Origin: Citrobacter amalonaticus
Lineage (GTDB): Bacteria > Pseudomonadota > Gammaproteobacteria > Enterobacterales > Enterobacteriaceae
DNA length: 64,000 nucleotides
Direction: 5' to 3'
NCBI RefSeq assembly: GCF_001559075.2
Contig: NZ_CP014015.2
Coordinates: forward strand, 2,108,001-2,172,000
Within the stretch, counting starts at the first letter, position 1, and the number at the start of each line of letters is the position of its first letter. A program made the translations under genes and the position numbers. Shown here in pieces: positions 33,970 to 43,029 of the stretch. The notes beneath the pieces are model-generated. The model worked only from the letters and a program-made list of their open reading frames with translations, did not search any database and was not told the origin of the DNA.

Positions 33970-34107
33970 ATGATGACAACATTACTACCCGTTTTTCGCA
34001 CTTCTCTGTCATTCACTTTCCTTCACGGTGAGCGCAGTCATGACGTCTGCATGTCGCCCGGCCACTCTCACTTTTTCCTTCTTATCCCGGAGGGAAGATA
34101 CCGCTGA
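33970..34107 (+). CDS. Possible leader peptide upstream of yhiI-rbbA-yhhJ
   Basis: This 45-codon frame begins ATGATG with AGGA six bases upstream. It encodes a peptide with a His/Cys-rich stretch (H19, H24, C27, H32, H34). Its stop codon (34105-34107) lies inside the 5' arm of a terminator-like hairpin. The layout is that of a leader peptide with attenuator, and the His/Cys residues suggest metal as a possible signal. I do not recognise the peptide; a chance ORF is not excluded. Confidence 0.45.
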   Translation: MMTTLLPVFRTSLSFTFLHGERSHDVCMSPGHSHFFLLIPEGRYR

Positions 34108-34128
34108 ACGTCCGTTCAGTGGGGTTTT
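34101..34128 (+). terminator. Terminator/attenuator hairpin before yhiI
   Basis: Bases 34101-34110 pair with 34113-34122 (about nine usable pairs, with one G-T pair), followed by GG and TTTT. It lies 44 bases before yhiI and after the leader ORF, so it may regulate read-through into yhiI. Confidence 0.6.
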
Positions 34129-34171
34129 GTGACACGCATTGTTTACTAACAGGGATTATGGCGGGTCGATT

Positions 34172-35239
34172 ATGGACAACATTAAGCGTCATCTGACGTG
34201 GTGGGTTGTGGGCGTACTGGTGGTGATCGCTGCTGGCGTGTGGTGGGTACTACGGCCCGCAGGCGTACCGGACGGTTTTGCTGCCAGCAACGGCAGAATC
34301 GAGGCGACGGAAGTGGACATCGCCACCAAAATCGCCGGACGTATTGATACCATTCTGGTGACTGAGGGGCAGTTTGTACGCCAGGGCGAAGTGCTGGCGA
34401 AGATGGATACCCGCGTGTTGCAGGAGCAACGGCTGGAAGCCATCGCACAAATCAAAGAGGCCGAAAGCGCCGTGGCTGCCGCACGGGCGCTGCTCGAACA
34501 GCGGCAAAGCGAAACCCGCGCCGCCCAGTCGGTGGTGAAACAGCGTGAAGCCGAGCTGGATTCCGTCTCCAAACGTCACGTCCGTTCCCGCTCGCTCTCC
34601 CAGCGTGGCGCGGTCTCGGCGCAACAGCTGGATGACGATCGCGCCGCGGCGGAAAGCGCACGTGCGGCGCTGGAGTCGGCAAAGGCGCAGGTCTCCGCGA
34701 CGAAAGCAGCGATTGAAGCCGCACGCACCAGCATTATTCAGGCGCAAACCCGCGTCGATGCCGCGCAGGCGACCGAACGGCGGATTGTTGCGGATATCGA
34801 AGACAGCGAGCTTAAAGCCCCGCGTGATGGCCGGGTTCAGTACCGCGTGGCGGAGCCGGGCGAAGTGCTGGCGGCGGGCGGTCGGGTTCTGAATATGGTC
34901 GATCTCAGCGATGTTTACATGACGTTCTTCCTGCCTACCGAACAGGCAGGTTTGCTGAAAATTGGCGGTGAAGCCCGTCTGGTGCTTGATGCCGCACCGG
35001 ATCTGCGTATTCCTGCCACTATCAGTTTTGTCGCCAGCGTCGCGCAGTTCACGCCGAAAACCGTTGAAACCAGCGATGAGCGCCTGAAGCTAATGTTTCG
35101 CGTCAAGGCGCGTATCCCCCCGGAATTACTCCAGCAGCATCTGGAATATGTCAAAACCGGACTGCCAGGCATGGCGTGGGTGCGACTGAACGAACAGCTT
35201 CCCTGGCCTGACTCGCTGGCGGTGAGGTTGCCGCAATGA
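34172..35239 (+). CDS. yhiI: HlyD-family membrane fusion protein YhiI
   Basis: The protein is 355 residues from ATG 34172 (MDNIKRHLTWWVVG), matching E. coli YhiI; an in-frame ATG at 34139 adds 11 unconserved residues. One N-terminal membrane helix or uncleaved signal (about 8-24) is followed by a biotinyl-lipoyl-like half (NGRIEATEVDIATKIAGRID), a long coiled-coil hairpin rich in Ala, Glu and Gln (about 80-210), and a beta-barrel domain. It would link the RbbA/YhhJ transporter to an outer-membrane channel. Its stop overlaps rbbA by four bases (ATGA). Confidence 0.93.
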   Translation: MDNIKRHLTWWVVGVLVVIAAGVWWVLRPAGVPDGFAASNGRIEATEVDIATKIAGRIDTILVTEGQFVRQGEVLAKMDTRVLQEQRLEAIAQIKEAESAVAAARALLEQRQSETRAAQSVVKQREAELDSVSKRHVRSRSLSQRGAVSAQQLDDDRAAAESARAALESAKAQVSATKAAIEAARTSIIQAQTRVDAAQATERRIVADIEDSELKAPRDGRVQYRVAEPGEVLAAGGRVLNMVDLSDVYMTFFLPTEQAGLLKIGGEARLVLDAAPDLRIPATISFVASVAQFTPKTVETSDERLKLMFRVKARIPPELLQQHLEYVKTGLPGMAWVRLNEQLPWPDSLAVRLPQ

Positions 35240-37974
35240 CCTCTCTGGCGCTGGTTCCCGTTCCTCCCGTGGCGCACCTTGACGGCGTGAGTCAGCATTA
35301 CGGGACCACGGTGGCGCTGAATAACATCACGCTGGATATCCCCGCGCGCTGCATGGTGGGGTTGATTGGCCCCGACGGCGTGGGGAAATCAAGCCTGCTG
35401 TCGCTCATTTCCGGCGCTCGGGTGATTGAGCAAGGCAACGTCATGGTGTTGGGCGGCGACATGCGCGATCCGAAACACCGTCGTGACGTCTGTCCGCGTA
35501 TTGCGTGGATGCCGCAGGGGCTGGGAAAAAACCTGTATCACACGTTGTCGGTGTATGAGAACGTCGACTTCTTCGCCCGTTTGTTTGGTCATGACAAAGC
35601 CGAGCGCGAAGCGCGGATTACGGAGTTACTGAACAGCACCGGTCTTGCCCCGTTTCGCGATCGTCCGGCGGGGAAACTCTCGGGCGGGATGAAACAAAAG
35701 TTGGGTCTGTGCTGTGCGCTGATCCATGACCCGGAATTATTGATACTGGATGAACCGACCACCGGCGTCGATCCCCTGTCTCGCGCCCAGTTCTGGGATC
35801 TGATCGACAACATCCGTCAGCGGCAGACCAACATGAGCGTGCTGGTGGCGACGGCGTATATGGAAGAAGCCGAGCGTTTTGACTGGCTGGTGGCGATGAA
35901 CGCCGGTGAGGTGTTGGCGACCGGCAGTGCGCAGGAACTCCGCGATCAAACCGCCAGCGCGACGCTGGAACAGGCGTTTATCGCCCTGTTACCGCAGGCG
36001 CAGCGCCAGGCGTATCAGCCAGTGGTGATCCCGCCGTATCACGCAGAGCAGGAAGACATTGCCATTGAGGCAAAAGACCTGACCATGCGCTTCGGCAATT
36101 TTGTCGCCGTCGATCACGTCAACTTTCGCATCCCGCGAGGGGAGATTTTTGGCTTCCTCGGTTCCAACGGCTGCGGTAAATCGACCACCATGAAGATGCT
36201 GACCGGGCTGCTGCCTGCCAGTGAAGGTGAGGCCTGGCTGTTTGGTCAACCGGTTGACCCGAAGGATATCGACACCCGCCGCCGGGTGGGCTACATGTCG
36301 CAGGCGTTTTCGCTGTACAGCGAGCTGACGGTTCGACAGAACCTTGAACTCCACGCCCGGTTGTTTCACATCCCGGAAGCGGAAATCCCCCAGCGCGTTC
36401 AGGAGATGAGCGAACGTTTTATGCTGGCGGAGGTTGAGGATACGTTGCCCGAGTCGCTCCCGCTCGGCATTCGCCAGCGGCTGTCGCTGGCGGTGGCGGT
36501 GATCCATCGCCCGGAAATGTTGATCCTCGACGAACCAACCTCCGGCGTTGACCCGGTGGCCAGGGATATGTTCTGGCAACTGATGGTCGATCTGTCGCGT
36601 CAGGACAAAGTGACCATTTTTATCTCCACCCACTTTATGAATGAAGCCGAGCGCTGTGACCGCATGTCGTTGATGCATGCCGGAAAAGTGCTCGCCAGCG
36701 GTACGCCGCAGGAGCTGGTTGAACGGCGCGGGGCTGCAAGCCTTGAAGAGGCGTTTATCTCCTGGCTCCAGGAGGCGGCGGGCCCGGCGCCTGAAGCCTC
36801 TGTGCCGGTTGAAACAAAACATGAAGAGGCGAAGCCGCCGCGTCAGGGATTCAGCCTGCGGCGACTGTTCAGCTACAGCCGTCGCGAAGCGCTGGAACTC
36901 AGGCGCGATCCGGTGCGTTCGACGCTGGCGCTGCTGGGAACGGTGATCCTGATGCTGATCATGGGTTACGGCATCAGCATGGACGTCGAAAATCTGCGTT
37001 TTGCCGTACTCGATCGCGATCAAACCGTCAGCAGCCAGGCCTGGTCATTGAATCTGGCGGGTTCGCGCTACTTCATTGAACAGCCGCCGCTGACCAGCTA
37101 TGACGATCTCGACCGGCGGATGCGTTCCGGCGAGGTGGCGGTGGCCATCGAAATCCCGCCCAACTTTGGCCGTGACATTGCGCGGGGGACGCCGGTGGCG
37201 ATTGGCGTCTGGGTGGATGGCGCCATGCCCAGCCGTGCCGAGACGGTAAAAGGTTACGTGCAGGCGATGCACCAGAGCTGGTTACAGGACGTGGCGAGCC
37301 GCCAGCCGACGCCGGTGGGGCAGAGTGGACTCATGACCATTGAAACGCGTTATCGCTACAACCCGGACGTGAAGAGCCTGCCGGCCATTGTGCCGGCGGT
37401 CATCCCGTTATTGCTGATGATGATTCCGTCGATGCTGAGTGCGCTGAGCGTGGTGCGGGAAAAAGAGCTGGGGTCGATCATCAACCTGTACGTAACGCCC
37501 ACCACCCGCAGTGAGTTTTTGCTGGGTAAACAGCTGCCATATATCGCGCTGGGGATGCTGAATTTCCTGTTGCTGTGTGCTCTGTCGGTGTTTGTTTTTG
37601 GCGTACCGCACAAAGGCAGTTTCCTCACGCTCAGCCTGGCCGCGCTACTGTATGTCACCATCGCCACCGGAATGGGGCTGCTGATCTCCACGTTCATGAA
37701 GAGTCAGATTGCGGCGATTTTTGGCACGTCCATCATTACCCTGATCCCGGCGACGCAGTTCTCCGGGATGATCGATCCGGTGGCGTCGCTGGAAGGACCG
37801 GGGCGGTGGATCGGCGAGATCTACCCAACCAGCCATTTCCTGACGATCGCCCGCGGCACATTCTCGAAAGCATTGGATCTCACCGATCTCTGGCCGCTGT
37901 TTGTACCGTTGCTGATCGCCATTCCGGTGGTGATGGGGCTGAGCGTGCTGTTGCTGAAAAAACAGGAGGGGTGA
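35236..37974 (+). CDS. rbbA: ABC transporter fusion RbbA (ribosome-associated ATPase), two ATPase domains plus permease
   Basis: The 912-residue protein has two ABC ATPase domains in tandem and a C-terminal ABC-2 membrane domain. The first domain has Walker A GPDGVGKSS, signature LSGGMKQK and Walker B LLILDEPTTGVD; the second has GSNGCGKST, a weaker signature LPLGIRQRL and MLILDEPTSGVD. The C-terminal 370 residues contain about six helices with a large periplasmic loop. E. coli RbbA is reported to bind ribosomes, yet gene order and domains fit an efflux system with yhiI and yhhJ. The second signature lacks the SGG core. Confidence 0.95.
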   Translation: MTSLALVPVPPVAHLDGVSQHYGTTVALNNITLDIPARCMVGLIGPDGVGKSSLLSLISGARVIEQGNVMVLGGDMRDPKHRRDVCPRIAWMPQGLGKNLYHTLSVYENVDFFARLFGHDKAEREARITELLNSTGLAPFRDRPAGKLSGGMKQKLGLCCALIHDPELLILDEPTTGVDPLSRAQFWDLIDNIRQRQTNMSVLVATAYMEEAERFDWLVAMNAGEVLATGSAQELRDQTASATLEQAFIALLPQAQRQAYQPVVIPPYHAEQEDIAIEAKDLTMRFGNFVAVDHVNFRIPRGEIFGFLGSNGCGKSTTMKMLTGLLPASEGEAWLFGQPVDPKDIDTRRRVGYMSQAFSLYSELTVRQNLELHARLFHIPEAEIPQRVQEMSERFMLAEVEDTLPESLPLGIRQRLSLAVAVIHRPEMLILDEPTSGVDPVARDMFWQLMVDLSRQDKVTIFISTHFMNEAERCDRMSLMHAGKVLASGTPQELVERRGAASLEEAFISWLQEAAGPAPEASVPVETKHEEAKPPRQGFSLRRLFSYSRREALELRRDPVRSTLALLGTVILMLIMGYGISMDVENLRFAVLDRDQTVSSQAWSLNLAGSRYFIEQPPLTSYDDLDRRMRSGEVAVAIEIPPNFGRDIARGTPVAIGVWVDGAMPSRAETVKGYVQAMHQSWLQDVASRQPTPVGQSGLMTIETRYRYNPDVKSLPAIVPAVIPLLLMMIPSMLSALSVVREKELGSIINLYVTPTTRSEFLLGKQLPYIALGMLNFLLLCALSVFVFGVPHKGSFLTLSLAALLYVTIATGMGLLISTFMKSQIAAIFGTSIITLIPATQFSGMIDPVASLEGPGRWIGEIYPTSHFLTIARGTFSKALDLTDLWPLFVPLLIAIPVVMGLSVLLLKKQEG

Positions 37975-39098
37975 TGCGCCGACTACGCAATATTTATAAT
38001 TTAGGCATCAAGGAGTTGCGCAGCCTGTTGGGCGATAAGGCGATGCTGACGCTGATCGTGTTTGCCTTTACCGTCTCGGTATACTCCTCCGCGACCGTGC
38101 TGCCGGGGTCGCTGCATCTCGCGCCGATTGCCATTGCCGATATGGACCAGTCGCAGCTCTCGAATCGTATCGTCAACAGCTTCTACCGTCCGTGGTTTTT
38201 ACCGCCGGAGATGATCACCGCCGATGAGATGGATGCCGGGCTGGATGCGGGTCGCTATACCTTTGCGGTCAATATTCCGCCTAACTTTCAACGGGACGTG
38301 CTGGCCGGAAGGCAACCAGATATTCAGGTTAACGTTGATGCTACGCGCATGAGTCAGGCGTTCACTGGCAACAGTTACATCCAGAATATCATCAGCGGCG
38401 AAGTGAACAGTTTTGTCGCGCGCTACCGGGATAACAGCGAGCCGCTGGTTTCGCTGGAGACCCGAATGCGCTTTAACCCAAACCTTGATCCGGCGTGGTT
38501 TGGCGGGGTGATGGCGATCATCAATAACATCACCATGCTGGCGATTGTGCTGACCGGTTCGGCGCTGATTCGCGAACGTGAACACGGCACGGTGGAACAC
38601 CTGCTGGTGATGCCGATCACCCCGTTTGAGATCATGATGGCGAAAGTCTGGTCGATGGGACTGGTGGTGCTGGTGGTCTCGGGGCTGTCGCTGATGCTGA
38701 TGGTGAAAGGGGCGCTCGGCGTGCCGATAGAAGGGTCCATTCCGCTGTTCATGTTGGGTGTGGCGCTGAGCCTGTTCGCCACCACCTCGATCGGCATTTT
38801 CATGGGCACGCTGGCGCGTTCTATGCCACAACTGGGGCTGTTGATGATTCTGGTGCTTTTACCGCTGCAAATGCTTTCCGGCGGTTCCACGCCGCGCGAA
38901 AGCATGCCGCAGGCGGTGCAGGACATCATGCTGACGATGCCGACGACCCATTTTGTCAGTCTTGCGCAGGCAATACTCTATCGCGGCGCAGGGTTCAGCA
39001 TTGTCTGGCCGCAGTTTCTGACGCTACTCGCCATCGGCGGCGCATTCTTCCTGATCGCGCTACTGCGGTTCAGAAAGACGATTGGCACGATGGCGTAA
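37974..39098 (+). CDS. yhhJ: ABC-2 type transporter permease YhhJ
   Basis: The protein is 374 residues from ATG 37974, which overlaps the rbbA stop by one base (TGATG). The open frame continues upstream to 37575 within rbbA, but that part is only an overlapping frame; the E. coli start MRHLRNIFNLGIKEL agrees with 37974. The N-terminal helix, a long periplasmic loop and a C-terminal group of five helices are typical of ABC-2 permeases (YbhS/YbhR type). It probably pairs with the permease part of RbbA. Confidence 0.94.
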   Translation: MRRLRNIYNLGIKELRSLLGDKAMLTLIVFAFTVSVYSSATVLPGSLHLAPIAIADMDQSQLSNRIVNSFYRPWFLPPEMITADEMDAGLDAGRYTFAVNIPPNFQRDVLAGRQPDIQVNVDATRMSQAFTGNSYIQNIISGEVNSFVARYRDNSEPLVSLETRMRFNPNLDPAWFGGVMAIINNITMLAIVLTGSALIREREHGTVEHLLVMPITPFEIMMAKVWSMGLVVLVVSGLSLMLMVKGALGVPIEGSIPLFMLGVALSLFATTSIGIFMGTLARSMPQLGLLMILVLLPLQMLSGGSTPRESMPQAVQDIMLTMPTTHFVSLAQAILYRGAGFSIVWPQFLTLLAIGGAFFLIALLRFRKTIGTMA

Positions 39099-39111
39099 GC
39101 AGATGCCGGAT

Positions 39112-39265
39112 GCCGGATGGCGGTTACACCTTATCCGGCCTACAGGAGTGCAAAGGTAGGCCGGGCAAGCGAAGCGCCCCCGGCAGTGGTAAGCCGGATG
39201 GTGGTTACACCTTATCCGGCCTACGGGAGCGAAAATCCAGGCCGGGCAAGCGCAGCGCCCCCGGC
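39112..39265. repeat. Tandem REP array (two BIME copies) between yhhJ and nikR
   Basis: Four palindromic units lie in alternating orientation: 39112-39143, 39156-39184, 39193-39224 and 39237-39265. The pair repeats with an exact 81-base period and few differences, so one copy is a recent duplication. Confidence 0.88.
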
Positions 39266-39279
39266 GGCATCGTTGACGC

Positions 39280-39681
39280 TTACTCTTCCTTCGGCAAACA
39301 CTGTAAATGGCCGTGGCGCACGCCGCGCTGGGCGATAACATCATCGGCAAAATGCTGAACATCGCCCATATCGCCTTTCAGGACGGCAATCTCCAGACAG
39401 TCGTCATGATTGATATGCACATGCAGTGTGGCGACGGACAAATCATGGTGATGGTGCTGGGTCGACACAATGCGGCTGGCTAAATCACGCTTCTCATGTT
39501 CATACACGTAAGAGAGCACCGCAAAGCCCTGGGTGCCGTGCTCCTGAGTGGTTTCCTGCGCCAGCGCGCCACGCAGAATGTCGCGAATGGCTTCGGAGCG
39601 GTTGTTGTAACCACGACGCTGGCTCAGGCTATCCAGCGTCTCCAGTAAATCGTCATCAAGCGTGATGGTGACTCGTTGCAT
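39280..39681 (-). CDS. nikR: Nickel-responsive regulator NikR
   Basis: The 133-residue protein has an N-terminal ribbon-helix-helix (MQRVTITLDDDLLETLDSLS) and a C-terminal ACT-like nickel domain. The nickel ligands of E. coli NikR, H76, H87, H89 and C95, are present in the stretch HHHHDLSVATLHVHINHDDC. It represses nikABCDE when nickel is ample. It lies 12 bases after nikE on the same strand, and its target operator is seen upstream of nikA. Confidence 0.97.
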   Translation of the reverse strand: MQRVTITLDDDLLETLDSLSQRRGYNNRSEAIRDILRGALAQETTQEHGTQGFAVLSYVYEHEKRDLASRIVSTQHHHHDLSVATLHVHINHDDCLEIAVLKGDMGDVQHFADDVIAQRGVRHGHLQCLPKEE

Positions 39682-39693
39682 CAGATATCAACC

Positions 39694-40494
39694 TTACGAA
39701 ATGGCGCGATGGCGCACGGGGTAGGCGGGGAGTACCGCCTTTTGTAGCACACGACCGGCCTCGGAGGAAAAAGTTAATGCCTCACCCACCGTCTGTGTCT
39801 CAACTATTTGCCCGTCTTCCATCACCATTACGCGATGGCAAAAACGCTCCACCAGCCGCAGATCGTGGGTGATAAACAGGCAGGCGGTACCAAACTGCTG
39901 CTGTAGTTTTTTGAGCAGACGAATGACGCCTGCCTGCAACACCAGATCGAGATTCGACACCGCTTCATCGAGAATCAACAGTTTCGGCTCCACCACCAGT
40001 GCGCGGGCCAGACAGACGCGCTGGAGCTGACCGCCGCTGAGCTGTGGCGGACGTTTATCCAGCAGGTTTTCATCCAGATCGACGGCGTTAAGCATCTCGC
40101 GTACTCGCGCCAGCTGTTCGGCTTTGGACAATGAGAGTAAATGACGCATCGGCTCACGCAGGATCTCACAGACGGTTTTACGCGGATTCACAGCGCTAAT
40201 GGAATCCTGAAAGACCATCTGGATATCACGGCGAAACGCCTTTTGTTTAGCCCGGTTCAGTTTTGCCAGCGGTTCACCGCGCCAGCTCACGCTTCCCTGA
40301 CTGGGCGATTCCAGCCCGACCAGCAGACGCGCTAACGTACTTTTCCCGCAGCCGCTGCGCCCCAGCAGGGCAACGGTTTCGCCGCTTTTTAGGTTCAGGG
40401 AGACGTCTTTCAGTACCTGCTGATGCTGATGTTTTCCCCCCAGGCTGGCATGGGCATACTGATGAGAGAGGTCAGAGACGCTGAGTAAAGTCAT
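39694..40494 (-). CDS. nikE: Nickel ABC transporter ATPase NikE
   Basis: The 266-residue cytoplasmic ATPase of the peptide/nickel ABC family has Walker A GRSGCGKST, signature LSGGQLQRV and Walker B LLILDEAVSNLD, where Ala replaces the usual Pro-Thr of DEPT. Length is within two residues of E. coli NikE. It pairs with NikD to energise nickel import. Its ATG overlaps the nikD stop (ATGA), so the two are translationally coupled. Confidence 0.96.
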   Translation of the reverse strand: MTLLSVSDLSHQYAHASLGGKHQHQQVLKDVSLNLKSGETVALLGRSGCGKSTLARLLVGLESPSQGSVSWRGEPLAKLNRAKQKAFRRDIQMVFQDSISAVNPRKTVCEILREPMRHLLSLSKAEQLARVREMLNAVDLDENLLDKRPPQLSGGQLQRVCLARALVVEPKLLILDEAVSNLDLVLQAGVIRLLKKLQQQFGTACLFITHDLRLVERFCHRVMVMEDGQIVETQTVGEALTFSSEAGRVLQKAVLPAYPVRHRAIS

Positions 40495-41255
40495 GAGGCT
40501 AACTCCATACCGTACAGGGCGAGATGTGCCGATACCAGACCGCGGGTGATGGCGTGTCTGGGGGCCCTGAACAGGGTTTCCACGTCGCCCTGTTCGACGA
40601 TGTTTCCGTTATCCATCACCGCCACATCGTCGGCCAGTCGTGCGACCACACCCATATCGTGAGTCACCAACAGCATGCCCGGCGCCCGGCTCTGCATAAT
40701 ACTCTCCAGCAGATCGAGGATGCGCGCCTGCGCCACCACATCCAGGTCGGTGGTCGGCTCATCGGCGACGATAAACGGCGCATCGGACAGTACCGCCATC
40801 GCGATCATCATGCGTTGCAGCATGCCGCCGCTCATCTCGAACGGATAGAGCTTCAGCACGCGATCGGCATGCTCCAGGCCCACGGCTTGCAGGGCGTGGA
40901 TAAGCGTGCCGTCATCTGCCGGTTTACCCAACGCCTGACAGGTTTCCCGCGCGTGGGTCGCCATCGTATGCAGGGGATTAAACGCGCTGCGCGGATTTTG
41001 CATAATGGTGGCGATTTTGAACCCACGCAGGGAGCAAGGCACCACCGGCTTACCGTCAGCAAGAAGCGTTCCGTTTGTCTGGCGAACGCCTGCGGGCAAA
41101 ATCCCCAGCGCCGCCGCGCAGGTCAGCGATTTACCGCTACCGCTGCCACCCACCAGCGCCAGCACGCGTCCGCGTTTTAGCGTCAATGATACGCCGTGCA
41201 CCAGCGGGCGATCGGCCTGTAAAGCGATGTTTTGCAGTTCAATGTGCTGTGGCAT
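40491..41255 (-). CDS. nikD: Nickel ABC transporter ATPase NikD
   Basis: The 254-residue ATPase partner of NikE has Walker A GGSGSGKS, signature MSGGMLQRM and Walker B FIVADEPTTDLD. It overlaps nikC by one base (TGATG) and nikE by four. Sequence and length agree with E. coli NikD. It drives nickel uptake for hydrogenases under anaerobic growth. Confidence 0.96.
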   Translation of the reverse strand: MPQHIELQNIALQADRPLVHGVSLTLKRGRVLALVGGSGSGKSLTCAAALGILPAGVRQTNGTLLADGKPVVPCSLRGFKIATIMQNPRSAFNPLHTMATHARETCQALGKPADDGTLIHALQAVGLEHADRVLKLYPFEMSGGMLQRMMIAMAVLSDAPFIVADEPTTDLDVVAQARILDLLESIMQSRAPGMLLVTHDMGVVARLADDVAVMDNGNIVEQGDVETLFRAPRHAITRGLVSAHLALYGMELAS

Positions 41256-42088
41256 CAGTGGGCATGCTCCGTGACCAGATGAGGATCCAGATGATCGCGC
41301 AGGGCGTCACCCACCATATTGAAGGCCATCACGGTGATAAACAGTGCCAGCCCCGGCCAGAACATTTGCAGCGGCTGGGTCCAGATATACTGGCGGGCGT
41401 CGTTAATCATCACCCCCCATTCCGCCGTCGGTGCTGTTACGCCAAGGCCGAGGAAAGACATCCCGGCAACGTGCAGCATCATGTGGCCAATATCCAGCGT
41501 GGCCAGCACCAGTAACGATGGGATCACCGCCCCGGCCAGATGGTCGATGAATACCCGGACATGACCCGCGCCGGAAAGCCGTGAGGCGAGAACAAACTCG
41601 CGCTGGCGCAGGGAGATGACCAGACTGCGCACCATCCGCGCATACCACGCCCAGTGTGACAGCGCGATGGCGATAATCACGTTGGTGAGTCCCGTGCCCA
41701 ATACGCCGACCATGAAGAACGACAGAATGGAGGTCGGGAAGGTCATAAACATATCGGCGACACGCATGGTGGCCTGATCGACGCGACCACCCAGCAGTCC
41801 AGCGCTACCACCGACGATCAGTCCCAGCGCCAGCACCAGCAGCAGACAGGCCATCACCGAACCCAGCGACACGCGGGTCGCAGCCAGCAGGCGAGAGAAA
41901 ATATCGCGTCCCAGATGGTCTGTCCCCAGCCAGTGCTGGCTGTCCGGCGCCATCAGGCGCGAGGGCAAATCGATCGCTTGCGGATCATACGGCAGCCACC
42001 ACTGACTGGTCAGCGCAATCACCGCCAGTAGGGCGATGACAATCATGGCCAGACGAACCGACCAGCGTGAAGAGAGGAAAAAGTTCAC
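41255..42088 (-). CDS. nikC: Nickel ABC transporter permease NikC
   Basis: The 277-residue inner-membrane permease has six helices and the family coupling motif in RQREFVLASRLSGAGHVRVFIDHL (the EAA loop). The N-terminal soluble region (LPSRLMAPDSQHWLGTDHLG) is the marker of the DppC-like group. It forms the channel with NikB and overlaps nikB by four bases. Confidence 0.96.
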   Translation of the reverse strand: MNFFLSSRWSVRLAMIVIALLAVIALTSQWWLPYDPQAIDLPSRLMAPDSQHWLGTDHLGRDIFSRLLAATRVSLGSVMACLLLVLALGLIVGGSAGLLGGRVDQATMRVADMFMTFPTSILSFFMVGVLGTGLTNVIIAIALSHWAWYARMVRSLVISLRQREFVLASRLSGAGHVRVFIDHLAGAVIPSLLVLATLDIGHMMLHVAGMSFLGLGVTAPTAEWGVMINDARQYIWTQPLQMFWPGLALFITVMAFNMVGDALRDHLDPHLVTEHAH

Positions 42089-43029
42089 GAGTGCGCTCCT
42101 TCATGACGACGAATGCGCGGGTCCAGCGCGGCGTTCAGCAGATCAACAATCAGGTTACAGACCACGAAGACCACCACCATCATCAGCGTAAAGCACTGAA
42201 TCACCGGGTAGTCGCGGTTAAAGATGGCCGAGACGGCATAGCGGCCGACGCCAGGCCAGGCAAAGATGTTCTCGATAATCATCGTCCCGCCAATCAGTTC
42301 GCCGATGTGCATCCCGACCGCGGTGACGACCGGCAGCGAGGCGTTACGCAAAATATGGCGGCGCTCGGTTTGTTTGTCGTTCAGCCCGCGCAGGCGCGCC
42401 CAGGTGACGTGACGCTGCCCGGCGACTTCTAACATGCTGGCGCGCAGGAGTCGGGCATTAATCGCCAGGGACATAAAGGCGATCGACACCGCCGGTAAAA
42501 TGAGATGCTGCCAGCCGCCGTAGCCCATCGCGGGCAGCCACTGCAGGTATACCGAAAAAAACATCACCAGCAGGAAGGCGAGCCAGAAGTTCGGCATCGA
42601 CACGCCGAGAAAGGCGATCAGTCGCACGACGAAATCCGGCAGACGGTCGCGGTGGCGCGCCGCCCAGATGCCAAGCGGTACGGAAGTCAGCAGGATCAGC
42701 ACCAGCGCTGCGCCCGCCAGTTCCAGCGTCGCGGGCAGGAAATTCAGCATGTCATCCAGCACCGGGCGCTGGGTGGCGAACGAGATGCCAAAATCCAGAT
42801 GCAGCGCCTTCCATAGCCAGGTGCCGTACTGCACGACAAGCGGCTGATCCAGTCCCAGCATCACGCGGGTTGAGGCCACCATTTCCGGCGTCGGCGGCAG
42901 GTTCGATAAGCGCAGATAGTCGAGCGCCGGGTCGCCGGTGCCCAGGCGCAGCATCAGGAAGATGATCACCGAGGCGGCGAAAATCATCGGAATCAGCAGC
43001 AGAATGCGCCGCAGTACATAACGCAACAT
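42085..43029 (-). CDS. nikB: Nickel ABC transporter permease NikB
   Basis: The 314-residue DppB-like permease has a first helix MLRYVLRRILLLIPMIFAAS, five further helices and an EAA-type loop around EVAGQRHVTWARLRGLNDK. It is full length. The ATG at 43029 shares one base with the nikA stop. Together with NikC it forms the membrane channel. Confidence 0.96.
   Translation of the reverse strand: MLRYVLRRILLLIPMIFAASVIIFLMLRLGTGDPALDYLRLSNLPPTPEMVASTRVMLGLDQPLVVQYGTWLWKALHLDFGISFATQRPVLDDMLNFLPATLELAGAALVLILLTSVPLGIWAARHRDRLPDFVVRLIAFLGVSMPNFWLAFLLVMFFSVYLQWLPAMGYGGWQHLILPAVSIAFMSLAINARLLRASMLEVAGQRHVTWARLRGLNDKQTERRHILRNASLPVVTAVGMHIGELIGGTMIIENIFAWPGVGRYAVSAIFNRDYPVIQCFTLMMVVVFVVCNLIVDLLNAALDPRIRRHEGAHS

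Noticed and set aside
35989..37023. Minus-strand open frame (344 codons) opposite rbbA
   Set aside because: It lies antisense to the ATPase domains and has shadow-type composition rich in His, Arg and Gln.
37575..37973. In-frame upstream extension of yhhJ
   Set aside because: It overlaps rbbA in another frame, is not expected by homology, and the ATG at 37974 is coupled to the rbbA stop.
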